A stretch of DNA of 20,907 nucleotides from an uncultured Phascolarctobacterium sp. (lineage in GTDB: Bacteria > Bacillota > Negativicutes > Acidaminococcales > Acidaminococcaceae). This document shows, piece after piece, positions 8,368 through 16,898 of the stretch (position 1 is its first letter; each line of letters begins with the position of its first letter). Position numbers and translations under genes: made by a program. Location of the stretch: positions 1 to 20,907 of the forward strand of contig USBG01000016.1 of NCBI GenBank assembly GCA_900552855.1, written 5' to 3'. Below the pieces are notes generated by a model, which saw nothing but the letters and a program-made list of their open reading frames with translations, was not told where the DNA came from and searched no databases.

Positions 8368-9221
8368 TGTGCTCGTCCTCCTTGCCTAGCAAAGTCAATT
8401 TTCGGTTCTGGGGTAAAGCCAGTAATTACCAGCACATGCTCTACATCTGCAATATCCGCAATGGGAACAACCTTAGCCTCCTGTAAAAGGCCTACGTCAT
8501 CCATACGAATTTCCTTTACTGTACCGATAATAATATCTGCAGGATGGTTACCGCTATAGCCATTAGTAACGATTACATCGCCTTCCTTAATGCTTGCTTC
8601 GCGATAAACATGCTCAAGAATAAGCTGTCCCTTAGAAACACTATGACCACCTACAACACCGACAGCTCTAGAGTCACTACGTAATACACGTGCACCAACA
8701 CGACAATTAGCAGATGTCAAAAGCAATACTCTGGAATAATCATCATAAACCTCGTCTACAACGCCAATCAGACCACCATTAACAACAGCCTGATTAACCT
8801 TGATGCCCTTATCTGCACCAATATCAATATAAACGCAGTCACGCAAATCACCATAATTACGAGCAATAATCTTGCCCGCAACTACATTTTGAGAACGATG
8901 CTGTTCCTTATAATCAAGAAGACTGCGCAGCTGTTGATTCTCAGCATAAATAGATGCCATATGAATATTAGCATAACGTAGCTCTTCATTAGATTTTTTT
9001 AATTCTTCATTTTCACTTTGCAATACTGTTAAAGCCTTCCAGTAGCCACGGATATCATCGCCAGCGTGTCCTAAAGAAGTAAGGCCGTTTTCCATGGGCA
9101 GAACGACAAAGGAAACTGCTTTGTTAACCATAGGAAAACGGCTCTTGCCTGAAACAGCTAAGGCCAGCATCCCTAGCATAATGAATGCAAACAGTATGTA
9201 AAGCATACTTTTTTTGCTCAT
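8364..9221 (-). CDS. mreC: Rod shape-determining protein MreC
   Basis: MreC is the bitopic scaffold of the elongasome, anchored in the inner membrane with most of the protein outside. The 285 residues show an N-terminal membrane anchor (about 6-24), a coiled-coil helix (about 60-110, with heptad-like LQSENEELKKSNEEL) and then the paired beta-barrel domain. That domain includes VAGKIIARNYGDL, VNQAVVNGGLIGVV and VIVTNGYSGNHPADIIIGTV. It sits 56 bp after mreB and overlaps mreD by four bases. Nothing is missing compared with the family. Confidence 0.95.
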   Translation of the reverse strand: MSKKSMLYILFAFIMLGMLALAVSGKSRFPMVNKAVSFVVLPMENGLTSLGHAGDDIRGYWKALTVLQSENEELKKSNEELRYANIHMASIYAENQQLRSLLDYKEQHRSQNVVAGKIIARNYGDLRDCVYIDIGADKGIKVNQAVVNGGLIGVVDEVYDDYSRVLLLTSANCRVGARVLRSDSRAVGVVGGHSVSKGQLILEHVYREASIKEGDVIVTNGYSGNHPADIIIGTVKEIRMDDVGLLQEAKVVPIADIADVEHVLVITGFTPEPKIDFARQGGRAQ

Positions 9222-9277
9222 CTTTTTACCTTTATTATCCGATTAAGTGAACCGGAGACCGGAAAGTCTATAACAGC

Positions 9278-10327
9278 TTATTTGCTGGTCATAAAGCCTT
9301 TACGGTAAATATCAATATTTTCTACTGCAATACCAGTACCCAGTGCAACACAATTCAGTGCTTCGTCAGATACAAAAACAGGCATCTGAGTTTCTCTGGA
9401 AATAAGACGGTCCAAATTACGCAGCATGGAGGAGCCACCTGTCATAACAATACCACGATCCATAATATCTGCAGAAAGCTCGGGAGGAGTACGCTCCAAA
9501 GTATTTCTTACTGCATCAACAATAGTGCTGATAGGCTCTTCTACAGCCTCGCAAACGTGATTAGCATTTACCTGAATGCTTCTAGGAAGACCACTCAGAA
9601 GATCACGTCCGCGCACCTCCATAACAGTAGGATTTTCTACAGGCATAGCAGTGCCAATTTCAATTTTAATATTTTCAGCAGTACGTTCACCAATGAACAT
9701 ATTGAAGGTTTTGCGGATATATTGAGCAATAGCCTTGTCAATGGTATCACCACCGGTACGCACGCTTTTGCTTACAACGATACCGCCAAGAGAAATTACG
9801 GCTACCTCACAGGTACCGCCGCCAATGTCAACAACCATGCTGCCAGTTGCTTCCTGTACAGGCAAACCTGCACCAATAGCTGCAGCCATGGGCTCTTCAA
9901 TAAGATAGGCTTCACGAGCGCCAGCCTCGATAGTAGCATCGATTACTGCACGTTTTTCAACCTCGGTAACACCGGAGGGAACGCCTACTAAAATACGAGG
10001 ACGAACAACACTTCTTGCGCTCATTGCTTGTCTAATAAAATATTTCAGCATGGACTGAGTAATTTCATAGTCAGCGATTACGCCGTCCTTCATGGGACGG
10101 ATAGCGATAATATTACCAGGAGTACGGCCAATCATGCGTTTTGCCTCTGCACCAATGGCCAAAACCTCTTTGGTATCCTTTTCTACTGCTACAACGGAGG
10201 GCTCGCGAATGATAATACCCTTGTCCTTGCAGTGAACCAGGATATTTGCAGTGCCCAGATCTATACCCATATCATTGGACATACTATTTAAAAAACTAAA
10301 GTTGGGAAATTTAAAGTTCAATTCCAC
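9278..10327 (-). CDS. mreB: Rod shape-determining protein MreB
   Basis: MreB is the bacterial actin that forms membrane-bound filaments directing lateral wall synthesis. The nucleotide-binding signatures are present: GIDLGTANILV (about 21-31), VGVPSGVTEVEKRA, VDIGGGTCEVAVI (about 166-178) and the GIVMTGGSSMLR adenosine motif. The 349-residue model starts at GTG 10327, with AGGAGG only four bases upstream. An in-frame TTG two codons later would give ten-base spacing. Either way the protein has 16-18 extra residues (hydrophobic, with Phe) before the usual actin start, which may help membrane binding. The ribosome-binding site overlaps the radC stop region, so the genes are tightly linked. Confidence 0.97.
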   Translation of the reverse strand: MELNFKFPNFSFLNSMSNDMGIDLGTANILVHCKDKGIIIREPSVVAVEKDTKEVLAIGAEAKRMIGRTPGNIIAIRPMKDGVIADYEITQSMLKYFIRQAMSARSVVRPRILVGVPSGVTEVEKRAVIDATIEAGAREAYLIEEPMAAAIGAGLPVQEATGSMVVDIGGGTCEVAVISLGGIVVSKSVRTGGDTIDKAIAQYIRKTFNMFIGERTAENIKIEIGTAMPVENPTVMEVRGRDLLSGLPRSIQVNANHVCEAVEEPISTIVDAVRNTLERTPPELSADIMDRGIVMTGGSSMLRNLDRLISRETQMPVFVSDEALNCVALGTGIAVENIDIYRKGFMTSK

Positions 10328-10335
10328 CAGTCCTC

Positions 10336-11013
10336 CTAAATTTCTAAAGCTCCATTCTCTTGAAAGCTATAATAAATTCCGTCACCAATAACAAGATGGT
10401 CCAAAAGTGGTATTCCCAATGTCTTGCCAGCCTGATAAAGCATTGCTGTCAGCTCTCTATCCTCTCTACTAGGATGTGGGTCCCCAGATGGATGATTATG
10501 AGCTACTACTAAAGCCGCAGCATGTCTTAAGATAGCAGGCTGAAAAACCTCACGTGGATGTACAAGCGAGCCTGTCAGGGTGCCTTCGGAAATAATTTCT
10601 TCGCCAATTATTCTGTTCTTGGTATTTAAAAATACCGCCATAAAATGTTCCTTAGTGGCATACCTAAGTCGTGGCATCAAATAATCTGCCACCTGCTTAG
10701 GACCACTTAAGTGAACCTTTTCCAAGGGCTTTGCCGACGCCAATCTGCGCCCCAGCTCTAAAGCTGCCAATACAGTAGCAGCCTTGGCCTTACCAAGTCC
10801 CTTGATTTGAGTTAATTCGTTAATATCTGTAACCTTGGCCAGGCAATTATATAAACCGCCATTGGCCGTCATTTCGCTGCTTATATCAAGAGCTGATTTC
10901 TCAGCAGTTCCTGTACGCAGCAAAATTGCTAGAAGCTCTGCATCTGTTAAAGCCGCAGCTCCACGCAGAAGCATTTTCTCCCTAGGTCTGTCATCAGCGG
11001 GAATATCCCGCAT
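10336..11013 (-). CDS. radC: RadC family JAMM/MPN protein
   Basis: The 225-residue protein has an N-terminal helix-hairpin-helix-like region (LTQIKGLGKAKAATVLAALELGRR, about 67-90). A C-terminal JAMM metal site follows: H172-x-H174-PSG...PS-x-x-D185. JAMM proteins are zinc hydrolases, usually deubiquitinase-like, but the substrate of RadC is unknown and the historic DNA-repair role is doubtful. The ATG at 11013 matches the conserved PADDRPREKMLLRG start, although only a weak GGAG lies about 17 bases upstream. The maf-radC-mreB order is common in Firmicutes. Confidence 0.93.
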   Translation of the reverse strand: MRDIPADDRPREKMLLRGAAALTDAELLAILLRTGTAEKSALDISSEMTANGGLYNCLAKVTDINELTQIKGLGKAKAATVLAALELGRRLASAKPLEKVHLSGPKQVADYLMPRLRYATKEHFMAVFLNTKNRIIGEEIISEGTLTGSLVHPREVFQPAILRHAAALVVAHNHPSGDPHPSREDRELTAMLYQAGKTLGIPLLDHLVIGDGIYYSFQENGALEI

Positions 11014-11059
11014 ATGTTTAAAATTTTTGGTACTGCTCCGTTTTATACTGCCAACAGTA

Positions 11060-11632
11060 TTATCCGTCTAGCTCCACTCCTAATTCTTTAAACATCGTGT
11101 ACATCATGGTCAAAGGCAAACCAACAACATTGTTATAGCAGCCATCAATTTTATCTACTAAAATAGCTCCCTTGCCCTGGATACCATAGGCGCCGGCCTT
11201 ATCCAGTGGCTCACCAGTTGCTACATAGCTATCAATCTCAGACTCTGTCAGGCTACGGAAAAACACCTTAGTCACACCTACGCGTGCCAAGGTTTTGCCC
11301 TTATAGAAAACTGCCACACCTGTCATAACCTGATGCTCTCGCCTTGAAAGACGCTTAAGCATCAATGCAGCCTCAGCCGCATCCTTAGGCTTGCCCAATA
11401 TTACATTGTCTACTACAACTACGGTGTCAGCTCCAATAACAGGAAGCTCATCACCAAGCTGCTCTGCTACCCAACGTCCCTTTCCAAGGGCATTAGCCAG
11501 CACAACCTCTTCTGCTTCGGAGGCCACTCCCCCAGCTTCCTCAAAGGCGGAAGGATAAACCTTTGCCTCCCATCCTAGCTGAGAAACAAGCTCCAGCCTA
11601 CGGGGAGAGGCAGATGCTAAAACAACCTGCAT
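11060..11632 (-). CDS. maf: Maf-like nucleoside triphosphate pyrophosphatase
   Basis: Maf proteins hydrolyse non-canonical or canonical nucleotides (dTTP, UTP or modified NTPs) to monophosphates and influence septation when overexpressed. The 190-residue protein has the N-terminal LASASPRRLELV signature (5-16), the GADTVVV motif (67-73, D69 as the expected general base) and LGKPKD (79-84), plus the C-terminal YNNVVGLPL motif. Length and ends are normal for the family. It is preceded by a GGAG site and lies 21 bp after the RseC-like gene and 46 bp before radC. Confidence 0.94.
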   Translation of the reverse strand: MQVVLASASPRRLELVSQLGWEAKVYPSAFEEAGGVASEAEEVVLANALGKGRWVAEQLGDELPVIGADTVVVVDNVILGKPKDAAEAALMLKRLSRREHQVMTGVAVFYKGKTLARVGVTKVFFRSLTESEIDSYVATGEPLDKAGAYGIQGKGAILVDKIDGCYNNVVGLPLTMMYTMFKELGVELDG

Positions 11633-11653
11633 TTTCTACAAGCTCCTTAACAA

Positions 11654-12073
11654 TTAATCACCCATATCGATAACCATTTTCTCTACTTCAATCTCATAAA
11701 CAACGGGCTGTCTGCCATTGCGAACAGCGTCGCGCTTAAAAATACGAGCATAGTAGGTGGTTACGATAAGCCAAAGAATTACGCCGCCAATCATAAAGTA
11801 CAGGCTATCCATATGGAAGAAGGTTGCCAGACTGTGACCAAAAGCCACACCTGCCAACACACCTGCAACAGGCAGACCATAAACAATCATGTTAGCCTTG
11901 GTTTTCTCCAGGTCGCGATATTCTGCGCCAACAATGTTACCTGGTTTAGCATTAATAGGATTCCAGCAGTCCAGATACTTAGGCAGGTTCTTCAGCTCGC
12001 TATTGGTTTTATCAACCTTGATTTCGCAGCGTTCGCCCTGCACCTTTGTTACAATACCTTTAATCTCAGCCAT
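11654..12073 (-). CDS. RseC/MucC-like membrane protein
   Basis: The 139-residue protein has a small N-terminal beta-rich domain (1-60, EIKGIVTKVQGERCEIKV and KPGNIVGAEYRDL). Two membrane helices follow (about 62-81 and 90-108) and then a basic, cytoplasmic-looking tail. This layout matches the RseC/MucC family (Pfam RseC_MucC), linked in proteobacteria to sigma-E signalling and SoxR reduction and in other bacteria of unknown role. The cysteine cluster of classical members is not visible; only C16 and C36 are present, so a redox role is uncertain. It heads the shape operon together with two other small membrane genes. The assignment is by overall pattern and moderately sure. Confidence 0.6.
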   Translation of the reverse strand: MAEIKGIVTKVQGERCEIKVDKTNSELKNLPKYLDCWNPINAKPGNIVGAEYRDLEKTKANMIVYGLPVAGVLAGVAFGHSLATFFHMDSLYFMIGGVILWLIVTTYYARIFKRDAVRNGRQPVVYEIEVEKMVIDMGD

Positions 12074-12106
12074 TCTTCTACAAAACCTCTCTCAGTGTGC
12101 TATATC

Positions 12107-12397
12107 TTAGTAGGGTAATTTAAATACATACCAATAGCCAAAGCCAAATACTACAACGTAAATTGCCAAAAATACTAAAATACCTTGCCAGCAAACGGGA
12201 TAACCAAAGTTGATATCCTCACCAAAAATACCACGTCTGTTAAAGAAAGTGTATTTTTTACGTTTTCTGAACCAAGCCATCTTATTTTCAGGACCAACCA
12301 GCTTAGCTATCAAATAAATATAAATAAATGCACCAAAGAAAACCTGCATAACTCTGGCACAAATGGCCACAGATTCTACATTTTCCAAACCTTCCAC
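12107..12397 (-). CDS. Small two-helix membrane protein of unknown function
   Basis: The 96-residue product has a hydrophobic helix at about 10-33, a strongly basic loop (WFRKRKKYTFFNRRG, about 42-56) and a second aromatic-rich helix (about 70-92). I do not recognise a family. The start is GTG at 12397, preceded by GAGGAGG about ten bases upstream. The positive-inside rule would place the basic loop in the cytoplasm and both termini outside. It lies 29 bp after its upstream neighbour and 33 bp before the RseC-like gene, so co-transcription is likely. Confidence 0.7.
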   Translation of the reverse strand: MEGLENVESVAICARVMQVFFGAFIYIYLIAKLVGPENKMAWFRKRKKYTFFNRRGIFGEDINFGYPVCWQGILVFLAIYVVVFGFGYWYVFKLPY

Positions 12398-12426
12398 TCT
12401 GGAATTACCTCCTCAATAGTCTTACT

Positions 12427-12930
12427 TTACAGTTCAATATACTTGTCAGGCATTTGACGACGCAGCTTCTTAACAAACTCATCGCTGCACTTGAAAATCA
12501 GGCCAGCGAGCTTGTTCTTTTTGCCCTCGGTAAATACCAACAGTCGTTGTTGATTGCCATCCAAAGAATTGTAGCGGTGAATGTAGTGGCTGATTTTGGT
12601 TTTACGGAAGAAGCTCTTCACATAACGATTAGTAAAGCTCTCAGTACGAGTCAAATCAACCATATAGCTGCGTTTAATGCCCATGCCGTGGCTAATAACC
12701 TCCAGCTTCTGCTCCTTATAAAGAATCAGAGTATATTTAAACATTACACGCCAGATCCACAGGCACAGCAGGCACAAATCGATACCCCAGCCTACAATTA
12801 CCAGATGACCTGTCTCTTGATAGCTGCTCCATTCATAAACAAACAGACAGCCAATTAAAATCAAAGCAATGCCGGCAATAATCTTTCTATCCCAGCTAGT
12901 TTCAGTTGTCTCGCGATATATTTCTTCCAA
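12427..12930 (-). CDS. Membrane protein of unknown function, possibly PH-like
   Basis: After a short N-terminus come two membrane helices (about residues 16-33 and 41-61 from the start used here). A soluble domain of about 100 residues follows with alternating beta-like stretches (YTLILYKEQKLEVISHGMG, QRLLVFTEGKKNKLAGLIF) and a C-terminal helix. The pattern of two helices plus a strand-rich domain resembles bacterial PH-domain membrane proteins, but I cannot confirm it. TTG 12930 is preferred because GGAGGG lies about seven bases upstream. A TTG at 12945 gives a product five residues longer (172 aa) but has GAGG only three bases away. It is the first gene after the promoter near 12.99 kb. Confidence 0.65.
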   Translation of the reverse strand: MEEIYRETTETSWDRKIIAGIALILIGCLFVYEWSSYQETGHLVIVGWGIDLCLLCLWIWRVMFKYTLILYKEQKLEVISHGMGIKRSYMVDLTRTESFTNRYVKSFFRKTKISHYIHRYNSLDGNQQRLLVFTEGKKNKLAGLIFKCSDEFVKKLRRQMPDKYIEL

Positions 12931-12989
12931 AGAAATTCCCTCCAATTACCTCATTCTACACAGCTTTTCCAAGCTTTACAATCTTATTC

Positions 12990-13044
12990 ATTATATCAAA
13001 TTTTTTCTATAAAGCATATACCTTTCACATAAGAAAATGTGAAA
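12990..13044 (-). promoter_or_regulatory. Probable promoter and upstream palindrome for the cell-shape operon
   Basis: On the minus strand a consensus -10 TATAAT (12995-12990) lies about 60 bases upstream of the first gene; the matching -35 is poor. Just upstream of it is a perfect palindrome, TTTCACAT/ATGTGAAA with a 6-base AT-rich centre (13023-13044). This looks like a dimeric regulator site, since it lies upstream of the start and would not be in the RNA. Weak -35 plus upstream dyad fits an activator-dependent promoter. This is inference from position. Confidence 0.5.
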
Positions 13045-13059
13045 TTTATTAGCAGCTCC

Positions 13060-13107
13060 ATACAAAAGGACGACCGCTCAATGCACCTGGCACAAAGCAG
13101 CCGTCCT
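13060..13107 (-). terminator. Terminator of the proBA unit
   Basis: A 12-bp stem with two G-U pairs (13067-13078 with 13096-13107) is followed on the minus strand by TTTTGT. It lies just past the proA stop and before the next promoter, so it separates proBA from the cell-shape operon. Confidence 0.8.
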
Positions 13108-13118
13108 GTTTAATTTTA

Positions 13119-14372
13119 TCATCTTACCTGACCATTACCGCAAATTAAATATTTAGTACTAGTAAGCTCAGGCAATGCCATGGGGCCACGTGCATGCAGC
13201 TTTTGAGTGCTAATGCCAATTTCAGCTCCAAAGCCAAATTCACCACCGTCAGTAAAACGAGTAGAAGCATTTACATATACTGCTGCAGCATCAACTGTTC
13301 TTTGGAAAAGCTGTGCATTGGCATAATTTTCCGTTACAATGCATTCGCTATGACCAGTTCCATATTTAGCAATATGCTCCATTGCCTCCTCCATAGAAGC
13401 CACCAGCTTTACAGAAAGACGCAAATCACCGTACTCTGTTGACCAATCCTCTTCAGTTACAGGTACAACCTTAGGACTATAAGCCTGAACGCCCTCGTCG
13501 CCGCGGATTTCTACACCTGCTGCAAAGTATGCCTCCAGCATCGGCGGTAAAAACTCAGGCGCAATATCCTTATGTACCAGTAAGGTTTCCATAGCATTGC
13601 AAACAGAAGGACGCTGCACCTTGGCATTCATGCAGATTTTTACGCCCATCTCCACATCCGCTGCAGAATCAATATAGGTATGACACAGGCCTGCACCTGT
13701 TTCAATAACAGGAACGGTAGCATTCATAACCACCATCTTTATTAAGCCTGCGCCACCGCGAGGAATTACTACGTCCACTAAGCCATTCATATGAATCAAA
13801 TCATTAACAGCCTGACGGTCACTGGTGTCAATAAACTGAATGCAGCCTTCAGGCAGACCAGCAGACTCTGCAGCTGCAGATAAAACAGCTGCTATAGCCT
13901 TATTGGACTCCATAGCCTCGCTGCCACCCTTAAGAACAACGACATTACCAGACTTTAAGCACAGTCCAGCAGCATCAGCTGTAACATTAGGGCGTGCCTC
14001 GTAAATAATACCAATAACACCTAAAGGAACGCGAATCTTGGTTACATTTAAACCATTGGCCAAGGTGCAGCCACCTACTACATTGCCTACAGGGTCCGGC
14101 AAGGCAGCTACCTGACGTAACCCATCAGCCATTCCCTTAATACGCTCAGCAGTCAGCTTTAGGCGATCCAGCATAGAGGACTTCATGCCCTTTGCTGTAG
14201 CACAGCCCATGTCAAGAGCATTTGCCGCTAAAATTATATCCTGATTTTTTTCTAAAGCATCTGCCATAGCAAGCAGCGCCTGATTTTTTACTGCAGTATT
14301 AATTACCGCCAGCTTTGCTGCTGCTTTTTTAGCAGCCATAGCCTTCATCTTTACTAATTCATAGGTTTCCAT
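13119..14372 (-). CDS. proA: Gamma-glutamyl phosphate reductase
   Basis: ProA reduces gamma-glutamyl phosphate to glutamate semialdehyde with NADPH, the second step of proline synthesis from glutamate. The 417-residue protein is full length. It carries the aldehyde-dehydrogenase-like fold with VPLGVIGIIYEARPNVTADA (about 115-134), the LKSGNVVVLKGGSEA cofactor region (about 139-153) and the catalytic cysteine C258 in VQRPSVCNAMETLLV. The C-terminal GGEFGFGAEIGISTQKLHARGP segment is present. It starts 12 bp after proB with GGTGG upstream of the ATG, and a terminator follows the stop. Confidence 0.97.
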   Translation of the reverse strand: METYELVKMKAMAAKKAAAKLAVINTAVKNQALLAMADALEKNQDIILAANALDMGCATAKGMKSSMLDRLKLTAERIKGMADGLRQVAALPDPVGNVVGGCTLANGLNVTKIRVPLGVIGIIYEARPNVTADAAGLCLKSGNVVVLKGGSEAMESNKAIAAVLSAAAESAGLPEGCIQFIDTSDRQAVNDLIHMNGLVDVVIPRGGAGLIKMVVMNATVPVIETGAGLCHTYIDSAADVEMGVKICMNAKVQRPSVCNAMETLLVHKDIAPEFLPPMLEAYFAAGVEIRGDEGVQAYSPKVVPVTEEDWSTEYGDLRLSVKLVASMEEAMEHIAKYGTGHSECIVTENYANAQLFQRTVDAAAVYVNASTRFTDGGEFGFGAEIGISTQKLHARGPMALPELTSTKYLICGNGQVR

Positions 14373-14384
14373 AGCATTACCACC

Positions 14385-15518
14385 TTACAGAATTACCAAA
14401 TCATCGCGATGTATAACCTCGTCATAATTTTTATGGCCAAGGATGTCTTCTATTTCACTGGATTTACAGCCCTTAATCAGCTCCAGCTCCTCAGAGCTAT
14501 AGTGGGATAAACCACGAGCCAGCTCATGACCATCTGCGTTTTTAACGCTTATAGTGCTGCCAGGCTCAAAAACACCATCTACCGCAGTAATACCAGCAGG
14601 CAAAACGCTGCAGCCACCAGCCTTGTGTATAGCCTCAGCGCAACCATTATCTACCACTACACTGCCTTGAATGCGAGCGCCAAAGGCTAACCAACGCTTG
14701 CGGAACTGTAATCTGTTTTCACGACTAACAAACAGCGTACCAATGCTTTCACCTGACAAAATGCGAGGAATAGCATTTTTCTCAGTACCACTGGCAATAA
14801 CCATGTTTATGCCACTACTTGTAGCCGCCTTAGCTGCCTGAATCTTGGTAGCCATACCACCTGTTCCACGGTTAGAGCCAACACCGCCGGCACTTGCCTC
14901 TATTTCAGGAGTAATTTCATTTACTAAGGGTACCAGCTTAGCATCTGGATTTGTCTGAGGATTTGCTGTGTATAAGCCATCAATATCAGAAAGAATAATT
15001 ACTAAATCAGCATCCACAATGCCTGCTACTAGGGCAGACATATTATCATTATCACCAATCTTCAGCTCGTCCAAGGCTACAACGTCATTTTCATTAACGA
15101 TAGGAATAACGCGCTGCTTTAAAAGCTCCATGAAGGTATTTCTGGAGTTAGTATAACGATGCCTGTCAATGGATTCAGTCTTAGTCAAAAGCACCTGAGC
15201 CACTACCTGACCATAGTCGGCAAAAAACTTTTCATAGGTATGCATTAATACACCCTGACCAACTGCTGCAGTTGCCTGCTTGCCAGGAATAGTATCTGGC
15301 TTTTTTGGCAAACCAAGACGGTCCACACCAACTGCAACTGCACCAGAGGTTACAAGAATCATTTCCTTGCCCTGATTCTGCAAATCAGATAGCTCTCTAG
15401 CTAATCTATCAATTTGGCTAAAATTGCGCTTACCATTGCTATAGGTAATAGTACTAGTACCAACCTTAACAACTACGCGTTTAGCATTTTTTAGCATTTC
15501 TCTCTCTAGTATACACAT
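14385..15518 (-). CDS. proB: Glutamate 5-kinase
   Basis: ProB phosphorylates glutamate to gamma-glutamyl phosphate, the first and normally proline-inhibited step. The amino-acid kinase domain (about 12-265) has KVGTSTIT, ILVTSGAVAVGVDRLGL, NENDVVALDELKIGDND and the GVGSNRGTGGMATKI motif. A C-terminal PUA domain (about 285-362) completes the 377 residues, as in enzymes of the E. coli type. The ATG at 15518 has GAGGG nine bases upstream. An alternative ATG eight residues in, just before the conserved lysine-rich start, has only GAGAGAG. A hairpin and TATAAT lie just upstream. Confidence 0.96.
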   Translation of the reverse strand: MCILEREMLKNAKRVVVKVGTSTITYSNGKRNFSQIDRLARELSDLQNQGKEMILVTSGAVAVGVDRLGLPKKPDTIPGKQATAAVGQGVLMHTYEKFFADYGQVVAQVLLTKTESIDRHRYTNSRNTFMELLKQRVIPIVNENDVVALDELKIGDNDNMSALVAGIVDADLVIILSDIDGLYTANPQTNPDAKLVPLVNEITPEIEASAGGVGSNRGTGGMATKIQAAKAATSSGINMVIASGTEKNAIPRILSGESIGTLFVSRENRLQFRKRWLAFGARIQGSVVVDNGCAEAIHKAGGCSVLPAGITAVDGVFEPGSTISVKNADGHELARGLSHYSSEELELIKGCKSSEIEDILGHKNYDEVIHRDDLVIL

Positions 15519-15535
15519 AGCTTCAAACCCTCACT

Positions 15536-15579
15536 AAAAAATTATACTCCCCACCAGTGCCCTAAAGCACCAGTGAGGA
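15536..15579 (-). terminator. Hairpin with T run between obgE and proB
   Basis: On the minus strand 15579-15567 pair with 15560-15548 over 13 bp (three G-U pairs) around a 6-base loop. GTATAA and six T (15541-15536) follow. It may terminate the obgE message or attenuate read-through into proBA. The TATAAT at 15546-15541 in its flank could itself serve as the -10 of a proBA promoter with a weak -35. Confidence 0.6.
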
Positions 15580-15590
15580 CGTATATAGTC

Positions 15591-16865
15591 TTAATAATTA
15601 TCTTTATATTCGAATACCATATCGCGAATACGGACGGTTTCGCCCTCCTCGCAGCCCTTTGCCTTCAACGCCTCGTCAATACCCAGGCGTTTCCAGATAA
15701 GCTGGAAGCGATACAATGCTTCATCATTGTCAAAATTGGTCATAGCAACAAGACGCTCAATATTCTTGCCCTTAACCTCCCAATCAGTATCCAGACCTGC
15801 CACAATTTCGTAGCTGTCAGGATCGATTTCGTCAAAGCGTGCAATATCCTCCTCATCCTCTTCAGGAACGTATTGAAGAAGCATATCATAAGCCTTAAAC
15901 ATCAGCTCACGCAGGCCCTCGCCAGTTGCAGCAGAAGCCTTGACAATTTCATAGCCCTTTTCTTCAACATAAGCCTTTAAGCGCTCAAAGTTTTCCTGAC
16001 CCTCAGGTAGGTCCATTTTGTTAGCAACTACCAGCTGCTTGCGACGTCCTAAGCGCTCGCTGTACTCTACCAGCTCTTTATTAATCTTATCAAAGTCCTC
16101 AATGGGGTCACGTCCATCAACGCCCGCAACATCCACAATATGCAGCAGCACCTTAGTACGCTCTACGTGACGTAAAAAGTCATGACCTAAGCCAATGCCC
16201 TCATGCGCACCCTCAATAAGACCCGGAATATCAGCCAATACAAAGCTGCGTTCCTCGTCCAGACGCACAACACCTAAAACAGGAGACAGGGTAGTAAAGT
16301 GGTAAGCAGCAATCTCGGGACGAGCCGCACTTACCTGAGCAATGATACTGGACTTACCTACACTAGGATAACCAACAAGACCAACATCAGCTAAAAGCTT
16401 CAGTTCCAGCTTGAGCCAACGATTTTCGCCAGGCTCACCCTTTTCAGCAAAGGTCGGAGCACGGTTGGTGCTGGTTACATAGCAGGCATTGCCCTTACCA
16501 CCACGACCGCCCTTAGCTGCACAATACTCCTGACCATCCTCAACCAGGTCAGCAATAACAGCACCAGTAGCATCGTCACGAACTAGGGTACCCATAGGAA
16601 CTTTTACATATACGGTTTCAGCGCGCACACCAGTGCAGTTCTTGGTACCGCCCTGACCACCGCGCTTAGCAACATATTTTCTCTTGTAACGGAAGTCAAC
16701 AAGAGTATTCAAATTTTTATCAGCAATGAGCACAACGTCACCACCACGACCGCCGTTGCCGCCGTTAGGACCGCCCTTTTCCACAAATTTTTCTCTGCGG
16801 AAGCTGCTCATGCCATCGCCGCCGTTGCCGGCTTCAACATATATTCTCGCTCTGTCAATAAACAT
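15591..16865 (-). CDS. obgE: Obg family GTPase (ObgE/CgtA)
   Basis: Obg is an essential GTPase that binds the 50S ribosomal subunit and links ribosome maturation with stress and growth signals. The 424-residue protein has the glycine-rich Obg fold (1-158, with GGxGGxGG repeats such as GGPNGGNGGRGGD). The G domain follows with G1 GYPSVGKSS (165-173), G3 DIPG (212-215), G4 NKMD (282-285) and G5 SAATG (311-315). An OCT domain (about 345-424) ends the protein. AGGAGA stands six bases before the ATG. Unlike many Firmicutes it is not preceded by rplU-rpmA; its upstream neighbour is ctpA, and it has its own promoter. Confidence 0.97.
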   Translation of the reverse strand: MFIDRARIYVEAGNGGDGMSSFRREKFVEKGGPNGGNGGRGGDVVLIADKNLNTLVDFRYKRKYVAKRGGQGGTKNCTGVRAETVYVKVPMGTLVRDDATGAVIADLVEDGQEYCAAKGGRGGKGNACYVTSTNRAPTFAEKGEPGENRWLKLELKLLADVGLVGYPSVGKSSIIAQVSAARPEIAAYHFTTLSPVLGVVRLDEERSFVLADIPGLIEGAHEGIGLGHDFLRHVERTKVLLHIVDVAGVDGRDPIEDFDKINKELVEYSERLGRRKQLVVANKMDLPEGQENFERLKAYVEEKGYEIVKASAATGEGLRELMFKAYDMLLQYVPEEDEEDIARFDEIDPDSYEIVAGLDTDWEVKGKNIERLVAMTNFDNDEALYRFQLIWKRLGIDEALKAKGCEEGETVRIRDMVFEYKDNY

Positions 16866-16898
16866 GATTCTTCTCCTATAAAAACTAAACTTTAAAAT

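Noticed and set aside
9557..9991. Plus-strand open frame of 144 codons opposite mreB
   Set aside because: It is an antisense shadow of mreB codon usage; no motif or start signal supports it.
11031..11060. Short hairpin (ATACTG/CAGTAT) between maf and radC as a terminator
   Set aside because: The stem is six base pairs with no T run on the minus strand, and the flanking genes look co-transcribed.
15519..15590. T-box or other amino-acid riboswitch before proBA
   Set aside because: The gap is only 72 bases and lacks T-box sequence features; only a simple hairpin with T run is present.
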